A stretch of 8,145 bases of DNA, taken from the NCBI GenBank assembly GCA_937919125.1, contig CALFOB010000116.1:1-8145 (forward strand), in the 5' to 3' direction. The first letter of the stretch is position 1, and every line of letters begins with the position of its first letter. The notes under the pieces are model-generated. The model made no database searches and was not told where the DNA came from. It saw only the letters and a program-made list of their open reading frames with translations. The position numbers and the translations under genes are program-made. Of this stretch, positions 1 through 7,526 are shown piece by piece. The DNA comes from an uncultured Micrococcales bacterium (GTDB lineage: Bacteria; Actinomycetota; Actinomycetes; Actinomycetales; Microbacteriaceae).

Positions 1-55
1 ACCTCCGACCTCTTCATTATCAGTGAAGCGCTCTAACCACCTGAGCTATAGGCCC
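1..55 (-). tRNA. tRNA-Ile (anticodon GAU), 3' end cut by the window start
   Basis: Read on the minus strand, the gene begins with acceptor strand GGGCCTA at 55-49. It continues with a D-arm containing AGCTCAG and GGTTAGAGC, then an anticodon arm CTTCA-CTGATAA-TGAAG. The anticodon GAT lies at positions 21-19, so it decodes AUC/AUU isoleucine. The variable region and the start of the T-arm (GGTCGGAGGT) are visible, but the T-loop and the 3' acceptor strand lie outside the window. A tRNA-Ile(GAU) directly after gyrA/DUF3566 is the usual arrangement in Actinobacteria, often followed by tRNA-Ala. It has its own good promoter at 70-98. Confidence 0.95.
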
Positions 56-69
56 ATAGAACGAAGTTA

Positions 70-98
70 ACCCTACCCGATTTGAGTGTTTGTCTCAA
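70..98 (-). promoter_or_regulatory. Candidate housekeeping promoter of tRNA-Ile
   Basis: On the minus strand a -35 hexamer TTGAGA (98-93) is separated by exactly 17 nt from a -10 hexamer TAGGGT (75-70). Transcription would start around position 63, about 8 nt before the mature tRNA 5' end at 55, which suits a stable-RNA promoter with a short leader. The interval also holds a 6-bp inverted repeat (TTTGAG at 81-86, CTCAAA at 94-99). No T-tract follows in the minus direction, so I do not call it a terminator of the gyrA-DUF3566 transcript. Confidence 0.6.
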
Positions 99-106
99 AC
101 TGAGGT

Positions 107-469
107 TTAGTTATTTGTGAAACCCACTGAAACTCCGCCTGTAATACGAGCTACGATGTTGAAAATCGCCGCCCAGACTCCAGCCAGGATGGTTCCTACA
201 AAGATAACGAACAGTGCCATGCTTAGGGCAATTGCCAGTACTGGAGGCAAGGTAACATCTAGTCCAATGTCTTTTAGCAAGGCCGTAGCACCAAGGGTGC
301 TAAGAACGAAGTAAACCAGGGTAACGGCGATAACTAGACCAATGCCGATGGCAATGTTGATTACGAACCCAAAGCGCACTGCTGACCAGAAGCTGATCTT
401 CACTAGCTTTAGGTTTACCGGCTTCACAGTCGATTCGCTGCGTCTGACGTTGCGTGAAAAGATACTCAT
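107..469 (-). CDS. DUF3566 two-helix transmembrane protein
   Basis: This 120-residue protein has a basic, polar N-terminus (residues 1-30, including RNVRRSES). Two long hydrophobic segments follow at roughly residues 33-57 and 77-105, with a short loop (LLKDIGLDVTLPP) between them. The conserved-looking tail IFNIVARITGGVSV is typical of DUF3566, a family found directly downstream of gyrA across Actinobacteria (Rv0007 in Mycobacterium tuberculosis occupies this place). The long low-complexity N-terminal extension of some homologues is missing here. The ATG abuts the gyrA stop codon with no bases between them (TAA-ATG). A GGAGAG ribosome-binding site lies inside the last gyrA codons, so translation is probably coupled to gyrA. 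The biochemical role of the family is not established; an inner-membrane location is inferred from the helices. Confidence 0.88.
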   Translation of the reverse strand: MSIFSRNVRRSESTVKPVNLKLVKISFWSAVRFGFVINIAIGIGLVIAVTLVYFVLSTLGATALLKDIGLDVTLPPVLAIALSMALFVIFVGTILAGVWAAIFNIVARITGGVSVGFTNN

Positions 470-2986
470 TTACTCTCCGCTCTCTTCTGGGACAACTACA
501 ACACTAGAGGTGTCTGTCTCAGAACTGTCTAGATTTCTTTCGCTGTTCTTTGCTAATCCTAGGACTGAATCGTCTTCATCGAAACGGGCAAATACAACAC
601 CCATGGTGTCTCTACCTCTGGCAGGGACCTCACTTACGGCTGATCTGACGACTTTACCGCTAGAAAGCACGATTAGTACCTCATCGTCTTCTTCAACGAT
701 GAGTGCTCCAACGATGTCTCCACGGCGGTCTTCTAGCTTGGCAACCTTGATACCGATACCACCTCTGTTTTGTAGGCGGTACTGGTCAACAGAGGTTCTC
801 TTAGCGAATCCACCTTCAGTGACAACAAAGACATAGCCACGGTCGGTAATAACGTCAGCTGACAACAGGTGGTCTCCCTTACGGAAGTGCATACCGATGT
901 TTCCACTGGTGTCTCTACCCATTGGACGAAGTGATTCATCGCTTGCTGAGAATCTAATTGACATTCCCTTGCTTGAGACAAGCAAAAGATCATCGCTCTG
1001 GTTTACCAACATAGCTGAGACAACTTCATCGTCTTCACGTAGTTTGATAGCGATCAAACCACCTGAACGAGCTGTGTCATATGCCTCAAGTGAAGTCTTC
1101 TTAACTAGACCTGACTTAGTTGCAATAACCAAGAACTCTGCTTGCTGGTAATCGCGAATATCTAGAACCTGTGCGATCTTCTCATCAGGCTGCAGAGCTA
1201 GAAGGTTAGCTGCGTGCTGACCCTTTGCATCTCTTCCTGCTTCTTGAACTTCGTAAGCCTTGGTGCGATATACGCGTCCCTTGTTAGTGAAGAAGAGTAG
1301 GTAGTGATGAGTTGTTGTCACAAAGAAGTGTTCGACCACATCGTCTGCTCGAAGGCTTGCACCCTTAACACCCTTACCTCCACGATGTTGTGAACGGTAG
1401 TTGTCGCTCTTAGTGCGCTTGATGTATCCACCGCGAGTGATGGTGATAACCATTTCCTCTTCTGGAATTAGATCAAGATCTGTAACACCATCTTCACCGG
1501 GAAGAATCTGTGTTCTTCTGTCATCACCGTGACGCTTAACAACTTCTTCAAGTTCTTCGCTAACGATAGTTCTCTGGCGCTCTGGGTCAGCAATGATTGC
1601 CTTGTATTCAACAATCAATGCTTCTAGTTCTGCAGCTTCATCAATAATCTTTTGTCGTTCAAGGGCAGCAAGTTGACGCAACTGCATGTTCAAGATTGCT
1701 CTTGCCTGTAGTTCATCAATTGAAAGAAGCTTGATCAAACCATCGCGAGCATCTTCTGCTGTTGCGCTAGCTCTAATAAGTTTGATGACTTCATCAAGAG
1801 CATCAAGAGCTTTTAGGTAACCACGAAGAATGTGTGCACGCTCTTCAGCTTTTCTTAGACGGAAAGTAGTTCTTCTTACGATCACTTCAATCTGGTGGGC
1901 AATCCAGTTCGTAATGAAACCATCAAGGCTTAGTGTTCTAGGAACACCATCAACTAGGGCCAACATGTTTGCGCTGAAGTTTTCCTGAAGAGGAGTGAAC
2001 TTGTAGAGGTTGTTTAGAACAACCTGAGCAACTGCATCCTTCTTCAAAACAATTACGAGTCGCTGACCAGTTCTACCTGATGTCTCATCGCGGATATCTG
2101 CGATACCTGTTAGACGCTGCTCCTTAACAAGTTCAGCAATCTTTAGAGCTAGGTTGTCTGGGTTAACTTGGTAAGGAAGTTCAGTAACAACTAAGCAAGT
2201 TCTACCCTGAAGCTCTTCAACATTTACGATTGCTCGCATTGTGATTGAACCACGACCAGTTCTGTAGGCATCCTTGATTCCTTGAGATCCAAGAATGGTT
2301 GCAGCGGTAGGGAAGTCTGGTCCCTTGATGCGCTGCATTAGAGCTGTTAGAAGTTCTTCTTGTGAAGCACCTGGGTTAGCAAGTGCCCACTGTGCACCTT
2401 CTGCAACTTCACGAAGGTTGTGAGGTGGAATGTTGGTTGCCATCGCAACAGCGATACCAATTGATCCATTGATTAGAAGGTTTGGAATACGGCTAGGAAG
2501 AACTGTTGGTTCCTGAGTTCTACCGTCGTAGTTGTCTTGGAAATTAACAGTCTCTTCATCAATGTCACGAACCATCTCAAGAGCCAGAGGAGCCATGCGA
2601 CACTCTGTGTATCGAGGGGCAGCAGCACCATCGTTACCAGGAGAACCGAAGTTACCTTGACCGTTTACCAGTGGGTAACGAAGGTTCCATTCCTGAACCA
2701 GGCGGACCAGGGTGTCATAGATAGCGCCGTCTCCGTGAGGGTGGTACTGACCCATTACATCTCCGACAACACGGGAGCACTTGGAGAACTGCTTGTCTGG
2801 CCGGTAGCCACCGTCATACATTGCATAGATCACACGGCGGTGAACAGGCTTTAGTCCGTCTCTAACATCTGGAAGGGCACGGCCTACGATAACGCTCATT
2901 GCATAGTCAAGGTACGACCTTTGCATTTCAACGTTGAGGTCAATTTGTTCGACTCTGTCGACGGTAGGTTCAATATTTTCAGTCAT
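470..2986 (-). CDS. gyrA: DNA gyrase subunit A
   Basis: This 838-residue protein is the DNA cleavage and wrapping subunit of type IIA topoisomerase, which with GyrB introduces negative supercoils using ATP. The N-terminal winged-helix/tower region is intact. The active-site tyrosine is Y126 in AAAPRYTE. The quinolone-determining loop HPHGDGAIYD is at residues 82-91, with Gly87 at the position of E. coli Ser83. The GyrA box required for wrapping is QHRGGKG (533-539), at the start of the beta-pinwheel C-terminal domain. A degenerate second box QNRGGIG is at 739-745. The protein ends in a short acidic/serine-rich tail. The ATG at 2986 lies 17 nt after the gyrB stop, preceded by a modest purine-rich GCGAGAAG site, so gyrB-gyrA is one operon. 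Length and domains are normal for an actinobacterial GyrA. Confidence 0.98.
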   Translation of the reverse strand: MTENIEPTVDRVEQIDLNVEMQRSYLDYAMSVIVGRALPDVRDGLKPVHRRVIYAMYDGGYRPDKQFSKCSRVVGDVMGQYHPHGDGAIYDTLVRLVQEWNLRYPLVNGQGNFGSPGNDGAAAPRYTECRMAPLALEMVRDIDEETVNFQDNYDGRTQEPTVLPSRIPNLLINGSIGIAVAMATNIPPHNLREVAEGAQWALANPGASQEELLTALMQRIKGPDFPTAATILGSQGIKDAYRTGRGSITMRAIVNVEELQGRTCLVVTELPYQVNPDNLALKIAELVKEQRLTGIADIRDETSGRTGQRLVIVLKKDAVAQVVLNNLYKFTPLQENFSANMLALVDGVPRTLSLDGFITNWIAHQIEVIVRRTTFRLRKAEERAHILRGYLKALDALDEVIKLIRASATAEDARDGLIKLLSIDELQARAILNMQLRQLAALERQKIIDEAAELEALIVEYKAIIADPERQRTIVSEELEEVVKRHGDDRRTQILPGEDGVTDLDLIPEEEMVITITRGGYIKRTKSDNYRSQHRGGKGVKGASLRADDVVEHFFVTTTHHYLLFFTNKGRVYRTKAYEVQEAGRDAKGQHAANLLALQPDEKIAQVLDIRDYQQAEFLVIATKSGLVKKTSLEAYDTARSGGLIAIKLREDDEVVSAMLVNQSDDLLLVSSKGMSIRFSASDESLRPMGRDTSGNIGMHFRKGDHLLSADVITDRGYVFVVTEGGFAKRTSVDQYRLQNRGGIGIKVAKLEDRRGDIVGALIVEEDDEVLIVLSSGKVVRSAVSEVPARGRDTMGVVFARFDEDDSVLGLAKNSERNLDSSETDTSSVVVVPEESGE

Positions 2987-3003
2987 AATGTTTTCTTCTC
3001 GCT

Positions 3004-4941
3004 CTAGATATCTAGGAAACGAACATCCTTTGCGTTTTGTTGGATGAATGTTCTTCGAAGCTCAACGTCATCTCCCATTAGTGTTGAGAAAATTTCATCT
3101 GCTCTCACAGCGTCATCAAGTGTGACCTGAAGAAGAGTTCTACGTGCTGGATCCATTGTGGTTGCCCATAGCTCGTCGTAGTCCATCTCTCCAAGACCCT
3201 TGTATCTCTGGATTGAGTTCTCTTTTGGAATTCTCTTTCCTGATGCTTGACCGCTTGCAAGTTTTTCATCGCGCTCAGCATCTGAGTAAACATATTCATG
3301 TTCAGCGTTTGACCACTTGATTCGATACAACGGCGGCTGAGCTAGGTAAACATATCCATGTTCAATTAGAGGTCTCATGAATCTGTAGAGAAGAGTTAGA
3401 AGAAGAGTTCTAATGTGTTGACCATCAACATCCGCATCGGCCATCAAAACACACTTGTGATAACGAATCTTAGAAACATCAAACTCTTCACCGATTCCAG
3501 TTCCGAATGCAGTGATTAGTGCTTGCACTTCGCTGTTACCCAAAGCTCTATCTAGTCTTGCTTTTTCTACGTTCAAAACTTTTCCACGCAGTGGCAAGAT
3601 CGCTTGGGTTTCTGGATCTCTTCCGCGCATTGCAGAACCTCCCGCTGAGTCACCCTCAACGATGTAGATTTCGCTTAGGCGAGGATCTCTTGAAGAACAG
3701 TCACGAAGTTTTCCAGGCATGCCCGTTGATTCAAGAAGACCTTTGCGTCGAGTTGCTTCTCTAGCTTTACGTGCAGCTAGTCGAGCACTTGCAGCTTGAA
3801 TTGCCTTGCGACAAATTTCTTTCGCCATGGTTGGGTTTCTATCAAACCAGTCAGCAAGTTTGTCGTTAGCGATCTTTTGAACAAAAGCTTTAACTTCAGT
3901 GTTACCAAGTTTTGTTTTTGTCTGACCCTCGAACTGAGGTTCAACAAGCTTCACAGAAATAACTGCTGTCAAACCTTCACGAACATCGTCACCGGTTAGG
4001 TTCTCGTCTTTTTCTTTAAGCAAAGACTTGTCGCGAGCGTATTTGTTTAGAAGAGAAGTTAGAGCAGTTCTGAAACCTTCTTCGTGTGTTCCACCCTCGT
4101 GAGTGTTAATTGTGTTTGCGTAAGTGTGAACGCTTTCGTTGTATCCGTTGGTCCACTGCATCGCAACTTCAACGGACATTGACTTCTCAACGTTCTCTGA
4201 TTCAAAGGCGATGATTTCATCGTGAACTAGATCAACCTTCTTAGCTGAGTTCAAGTACTGAACGTAATCCTTTAGACCGTTCTCATACATGAACTTGTCG
4301 CTACGTTCGTTTCTCTCATCGTGAAGAGAAATACTGAGTCCCTTGTTTAGGAAAGCCATCTGCTGGAATCTTGAACGAAGGGTTTCGTAATCGAATTCAA
4401 CTGTTTCAAAAATCTCTGGGCTTGGTAGGAATTCGATAACTGTTCCAGTGAAGTCAGCTGCTTTCCCCTTAGCTAGAGGTGCAGTTGGAACACCAGCTAG
4501 ATAGCTCTGGGTCCACATGAAACCGTCACGAGCAACAATTACGTTCAACTGAGTTGAAAGAGCGTTAACAACAGAAGCACCAACACCGTGGAGACCACCT
4601 GACACGGCGTAACCGCCGCCACCAAACTTTCCACCAGCGTGCAGAACAGTCAAAACAACTTCAACTGCAGGCTTCTTCTCAACAGGGTGCATATCAACTG
4701 GGATACCGCGGCCATCATCGGCCACCTTGATCCAACCAGCTTTAGTGATGACAACGTCAATGTTCTTACAGTGACCGGCTAGGGCCTCGTCAACTGCGTT
4801 ATCCACGATTTCGTAAACCAGGTGGTGGAGACCTCTTGGGCCAGTAGATCCGATGTACATGCCGGGGCGTTTGCGCACCGCCTCTAGACCTTCTAAAACT
4901 TGAATATTCGAGGCGTCATAGCCTTTTTGCGAATCGGTCAT
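3004..4941 (-). CDS. gyrB: DNA gyrase subunit B
   Basis: This 645-residue protein is the ATPase subunit of gyrase. The GHKL ATPase domain shows EIVDNAVDEALAG (44-56, catalytic Glu44 and Mg-binding Asn48), DDGRGIP (75-81) and the glycine-rich lid GGLHGVGASVVNAL (115-128). The transducer domain contains QTKTKLGN (340-347), which carries the ATP-contacting lysine. The TOPRIM domain has EGDSAGG (429-435), PLRGKVLNVEKAR and DADVDGQHI (502-510). The C-terminus QRYKGLGEMD...NAKDVRFLDI is the usual actinobacterial form, without the large insertion of gammaproteobacterial GyrB. The ATG at 4941 is preceded by AGGAG with an 11-nt gap (4953-4957), slightly long. The gene is followed by gyrA after 17 nt and preceded by a 195-bp regulatory region. 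Confidence 0.98.
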   Translation of the reverse strand: MTDSQKGYDASNIQVLEGLEAVRKRPGMYIGSTGPRGLHHLVYEIVDNAVDEALAGHCKNIDVVITKAGWIKVADDGRGIPVDMHPVEKKPAVEVVLTVLHAGGKFGGGGYAVSGGLHGVGASVVNALSTQLNVIVARDGFMWTQSYLAGVPTAPLAKGKAADFTGTVIEFLPSPEIFETVEFDYETLRSRFQQMAFLNKGLSISLHDERNERSDKFMYENGLKDYVQYLNSAKKVDLVHDEIIAFESENVEKSMSVEVAMQWTNGYNESVHTYANTINTHEGGTHEEGFRTALTSLLNKYARDKSLLKEKDENLTGDDVREGLTAVISVKLVEPQFEGQTKTKLGNTEVKAFVQKIANDKLADWFDRNPTMAKEICRKAIQAASARLAARKAREATRRKGLLESTGMPGKLRDCSSRDPRLSEIYIVEGDSAGGSAMRGRDPETQAILPLRGKVLNVEKARLDRALGNSEVQALITAFGTGIGEEFDVSKIRYHKCVLMADADVDGQHIRTLLLTLLYRFMRPLIEHGYVYLAQPPLYRIKWSNAEHEYVYSDAERDEKLASGQASGKRIPKENSIQRYKGLGEMDYDELWATTMDPARRTLLQVTLDDAVRADEIFSTLMGDDVELRRTFIQQNAKDVRFLDI

Positions 4942-5011
4942 ACGGGGTGCAGCTCCTATTTCATCGAGTCAGGCCCTCACGACTGCACTTTCAATAAAGC
5001 GACTTAAATCC

Positions 5012-5082
5012 GGGGTAACTAACCCTCTAATTCTACCCTTTGAAGGGGTAGAAAATGGGCTGAAAACGGGGTATTGGGGGTA
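5012..5082. repeat. Cluster of four GGGGTA motifs in the gyrB leader
   Basis: GGGGTA occurs at 5012-5017, 5045-5050, 5068-5073 and 5077-5082 on the plus strand. A shorter inverted TACCC lies at 5034-5038. The copies are all in the same orientation (TACCCC on the gyrB coding strand), with start-to-start spacings of 33, 23 and 9 nt. One copy forms the right arm of the palindrome. Four copies of a six-base word in about 70 bp is more than expected by chance, but the word is short and the region is G-rich on this strand, so a regulatory meaning is only inferred. Confidence 0.4.
5031..5053. repeat. 23-bp near-perfect palindrome upstream of gyrB
   Basis: The arms TTCTACCCTTT and AAGGGGTAGAA flank a central G. 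Ten of the eleven arm pairs are Watson-Crick and the remaining one is a T/G mismatch. In DNA it resembles a dimeric-regulator operator. In RNA it could form an 11-bp hairpin with essentially no loop unless the innermost pairs open. No T-run follows on either strand, which argues against a classical terminator. It overlaps the candidate -10 TAGAAT of the gyrB promoter, so a role in control of gyrase expression is a reasonable but untested inference. Confidence 0.6.
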
Positions 5083-5092
5083 CTTTTTAACC

Positions 5093-5101
5093 TGTGGATA
5101 A
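5093..5101 (-). promoter_or_regulatory. Consensus DnaA box
   Basis: The plus strand reads TGTGGATAA, which is TTATCCACA on the minus strand, an exact match to the classical DnaA box. It lies 35 nt past the DUF721 stop codon and about 150 nt before the gyrB start. A single box is not an origin: in this group oriC is expected between dnaA and dnaN. It could be a DnaA regulatory site for gyrBA or a chance match. Confidence 0.4.
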
Positions 5102-5136
5102 CTCGCTACAAGTCGCGTTTTTACAAGGAATAAGGC

Positions 5137-5628
5137 TTATCCGAAGGTGTCTCGTGGGCCTCTGCCCTGGACAGTCCTGAAACCCCTCTTAAAACTAGGT
5201 GCTTGAGGGCCAACAAAGCGGATTTCTTTCACCTCAAGATCAGGTAAACGCTCTGAAATCTTTGCCAAAATCTCGGAACCCATGAGCCTTAGCTGGGTAG
5301 CCCAAGCGGTACTTTTACACCTCACAGTGAGAATTCCCTTAGAAAGGTCCTCAGGGAAGCTGCTTTCAGCCACTCTGTCGCCCACTAGCTCTTTCCAGTT
5401 GGCAAATAGCTCCCCCTCAGCAACCTTGGTTTGCCAACCAAAGCTCTGAATTAGCTCATCCATAGTGCTTGCAATTGACTTAGGTGATCTGCCTGCATCA
5501 AAAGGTCTAGAACCTTGGCGCTGATTCTTTTCTCGCCTCTTTGTGTCTCGGTCTTTTCTGCCAGTTATGGCAGCCCTCATTCGGTAATAGAACTCAACGT
5601 CAACATCTGGTTTATTCTCTTCAGTCAT
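5137..5628 (-). CDS. DUF721/DciA-family protein, putative helicase-loader
   Basis: This 163-residue protein has a polar, basic, probably disordered N-terminal third (residues 20-50, rich in K/R/Q). A DUF721 domain follows at about residues 52-140, with the family pattern W-K-E-L-V-G (78-83), S-S-F-P-E-D-L, G-I-L-T-V-R-C-K-S-T-A-W-A and a C-terminal helix-strand. DciA proteins act in loading the replicative helicase in bacteria without DnaC/DnaI; the position between recF and gyrB is the standard actinobacterial one. I place the start at the ATG 5628, not at an in-frame ATG ten codons upstream (5658). An excellent GGAGG site lies 6 nt before 5628, and this start overlaps recF by only 8 nt (ATGACTGA), typical of coupled translation. 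The helicase-loading role is carried over from other members of the family. Confidence 0.9.
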   Translation of the reverse strand: MTEENKPDVDVEFYYRMRAAITGRKDRDTKRREKNQRQGSRPFDAGRSPKSIASTMDELIQSFGWQTKVAEGELFANWKELVGDRVAESSFPEDLSKGILTVRCKSTAWATQLRLMGSEILAKISERLPDLEVKEIRFVGPQAPSFKRGFRTVQGRGPRDTFG

Positions 5629-6781
5629 TTGCCACCTCCAAAGAACCTGCCAAGACATTGAAGCGGGTAGCGCTTAGTTCCAGAGGAACATCTTCTGCAA
5701 CTGCGGCTGTGATTATCACCTGTTCATTATGCGATACCAAAGCAGCAAGTCTTGATCGTCTAGTTGAATCAAGCTCAGCAAAAACATCATCAAGGATCAG
5801 AACTGGATCACCTGCTCTTGCTTCTTTGCGAATTAGATCTGCGCTAGCCAGTTTCAAAGAGAGTGCATAGGACCAGGATTCACCGTGACTTATGTAGCCC
5901 TTGGCTGGAAGAGTTCCTAGGAGTAAAAGTAGATCATCTCTGTGTGGACCTACCAGAGTGATTCCTCGTTCTAATTCTTTCTTGCGCACCTCTGCAAGTC
6001 TTGCTTGGAAAAGAGTCTCTATCTCTGCTCTATCCCCGGTGGTAAGAAACACTTCTGAGTTATCTGCTTCAACATCATTGACTGACAAAGAACTTCTGAT
6101 CTTTATTGAAGGGTCATTCTTTTCATCAGCGATAGCTGCGTAAGCCGCTTGAAGATAAGGAACAAGTCTTGCTGTGATGTCAAAACGTGCGGAGATGATT
6201 TCACTACCGATGCGAACGAGTGATTGATCCCATGAATCAAGGGTGCTGAGTCCAGAGGAACTTGCTGTCATGTTTCTGGCACTTTTTAGCAAAGTGTTTC
6301 TTTGTTTCAAAACTCTTTCATAGTCGCTATAGACTCCGGCCATGCGAGGAGTTAACTGAACAATTAGTTCGTCAATGAAAGCACGTCTATTTGATGGGTC
6401 TCTTTTTACTATGTCTAGATCTTCTGGAGAAAAGATGACGGCGTTTACATATCCAAGAATGTCTCTAACTCTTGTTGCATCACTCTTGTTTATGCGAGCC
6501 CTGTTACTACCTTCTGAGTTAAGTTCTAGCTCTAAAAGATTTTCGCGATCTTCAAAGCGCGCGAGTAATCTAATGATTGCTTTTGATTCACCTTGTTTTA
6601 TGAGTGGTAAATATCCACTCACACGATGAGAACTTAAAGTTGCAGAGTAGAAGATTGCTTCAGCAAGATTCGTCTTGCCCTGACCGTTTCTTCCAACTAA
6701 CAGATTTATTCCAGTTGTAAGTGGCAACTCAACTGTTGAATAGTTGCGGAAGTTAGAAAGAGTCAGATGCTTGACGTGCAT
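5621..6781 (-). CDS. recF: DNA replication and repair protein RecF
   Basis: This 386-residue SMC-like ATPase works with RecO and RecR to load RecA at single-strand gaps and stalled forks. The start HVKHLTLSNFRNY is the typical RecF N-terminus. The Walker A motif GRNGQGKT is at 30-37, and the FSPEDLDIVKRDPSNRRAFID block is near 117-137. GPHRDDL is at 278-284, the ABC-type signature SHGESWS at 298-304 (the form seen in actinobacterial RecF), and Walker B VLILDDVFAELD at 327-338. All nucleotide-binding elements are intact and the length is normal. It starts 7 nt after the gnd stop with no strong ribosome-binding site, so translation probably depends on coupling to gnd. Its own stop overlaps the following DUF721 gene. 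Confidence 0.97.
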   Translation of the reverse strand: MHVKHLTLSNFRNYSTVELPLTTGINLLVGRNGQGKTNLAEAIFYSATLSSHRVSGYLPLIKQGESKAIIRLLARFEDRENLLELELNSEGSNRARINKSDATRVRDILGYVNAVIFSPEDLDIVKRDPSNRRAFIDELIVQLTPRMAGVYSDYERVLKQRNTLLKSARNMTASSSGLSTLDSWDQSLVRIGSEIISARFDITARLVPYLQAAYAAIADEKNDPSIKIRSSLSVNDVEADNSEVFLTTGDRAEIETLFQARLAEVRKKELERGITLVGPHRDDLLLLLGTLPAKGYISHGESWSYALSLKLASADLIRKEARAGDPVLILDDVFAELDSTRRSRLAALVSHNEQVIITAAVAEDVPLELSATRFNVLAGSLEVAND

Positions 6782-6788
6782 CTAAAAT

Positions 6789-7526
6789 CTAATCTGCTTT
6801 TTTAACCGCGTGACCACCAAATTGATTACGCAGAGCTGCAACAGCTTTCATTGCTGGTGAATCATCTTGACGGCTAGTGAAGCGAGCAAATAGTGAAGCT
6901 GTGATTGCTGGCATTGGAACAGCGTTTGCAATTCCTTCTTCAACAGTCCAACGACCTTCACCTGAATCTTCAACATAACCCTTGATCTTTGCAAGAGACG
7001 GGTCTTCTTCAAGAGCAAGCACTAGAAGATCTAGAAGCCATGAACGAACTACTGTTCCTCTTTGCCATGCAGCAAAAGTACCGTGAACATCCTTGATGAT
7101 GTCCTTCTTTTCTAGAAGCTCATAGCCCTCAGCGAAAGCTTGCATCATTGCGTACTCAATACCGTTGTGGACCATCTTTGCGTAGTGACCAGCACCAACA
7201 TCTCCAACGTGAACAAAACCTTCTGCTCTTTCACCCTCTGGACGAAGTGCATCGAAAATTGGCATTGCCTGTGCAACCAACTTCTCGTCACCACCAACCA
7301 TTAGACCGTAACCATTTTGTAGACCCCAGACTCCACCAGAAACACCACAGTCAAGATATCCAATACCAGATTCAGCTACCTGAGCGGCGTGACGAATGTC
7401 TTCGCTGAAGCGTGAGTTTCCACCTTCAATAATTAGATCGCCTGCGCCCATGTGCTTCTGAAGTTCGTTGATCACATCGTCGGTAGCTTTACCGTGCGGA
7501 ACCATAACCCAAACAATCTTTGGTTG
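6789..7526 (-). CDS. gnd: 6-phosphogluconate dehydrogenase (decarboxylating), 5'-truncated at a junction
   Basis: The enzyme oxidises 6-phosphogluconate to ribulose 5-phosphate and CO2 in the pentose phosphate pathway. This is the short GntZ/YqeC-like form of about 300 residues. Family-like sequence begins at QPKIVWVMVPHG and runs to the natural C-terminus QFGGHAVKK. Intact elements include GGNSRF, the substrate-binding GVSGG, catalytic KMVHNGIEY (Lys and Glu present) and the C-terminal all-helical domain with SGEGRW. The first roughly 55-60 residues, which should hold the GxGxxG NAD(P)-binding motif, are missing. Upstream of 7526 the frame stays open to an ATG at 7619, adding 31 residues with no Rossmann features; these are antisense to the phage-like gene and probably not genuine. 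As it stands the product would lack cofactor binding. gnd between dnaN and recF is usual in this group. Confidence 0.9.
   Translation of the reverse strand, partial: QPKIVWVMVPHGKATDDVINELQKHMGAGDLIIEGGNSRFSEDIRHAAQVAESGIGYLDCGVSGGVWGLQNGYGLMVGGDEKLVAQAMPIFDALRPEGERAEGFVHVGDVGAGHYAKMVHNGIEYAMMQAFAEGYELLEKKDIIKDVHGTFAAWQRGTVVRSWLLDLLVLALEEDPSLAKIKGYVEDSGEGRWTVEEGIANAVPMPAITASLFARFTSRQDDSPAMKAVAALRNQFGGHAVKKAD

Larger units (their letters stand above)
4942..5136 (-). promoter_or_regulatory. gyrB upstream region (probable gyrBA promoter/leader)
   Basis: This is the only sizeable intergenic gap among the chromosomal genes, so the gyrBA promoter is expected here. The best -10 candidate I see on the minus strand is TAGAAT (5035-5030), but no matching -35 stands at 16-18 nt; CATTTT and CCATTT are poor. 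The -10 candidate lies inside one arm of the palindrome at 5031-5053. The region also contains four GGGGTA motifs (TACCCC on the coding strand) and a DnaA box, annotated separately. No open reading frame or convincing rho-independent terminator is visible, so some readthrough from recF and the DUF721 gene is possible. Confidence 0.4.

Noticed and set aside
4799..4807. DnaA-box-like TTATCCACG inside gyrB
   Set aside because: It falls on the codons of the invariant VDNAVD ATPase motif, so the sequence is explained by protein conservation and differs from consensus at one base.
5031..5053. Rho-independent terminator after the recF-DUF721 gene pair
   Set aside because: The palindrome is strong, but no T-run follows on either strand and a hairpin would have almost no loop.
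5629..5658. Upstream ATG (5658) as the start of the DUF721/DciA-like gene
   Set aside because: It would lengthen the overlap with recF to 38 nt, whereas the ATG at 5628 has a near-ideal GGAGG site at 6 nt and an 8-nt overlap.
6782..6788. Independent promoter or strong ribosome-binding site for recF
   Set aside because: The gap is only 7 nt and the preceding bases lack a GGAGG-like stretch. Coupling to gnd is the simpler reading.
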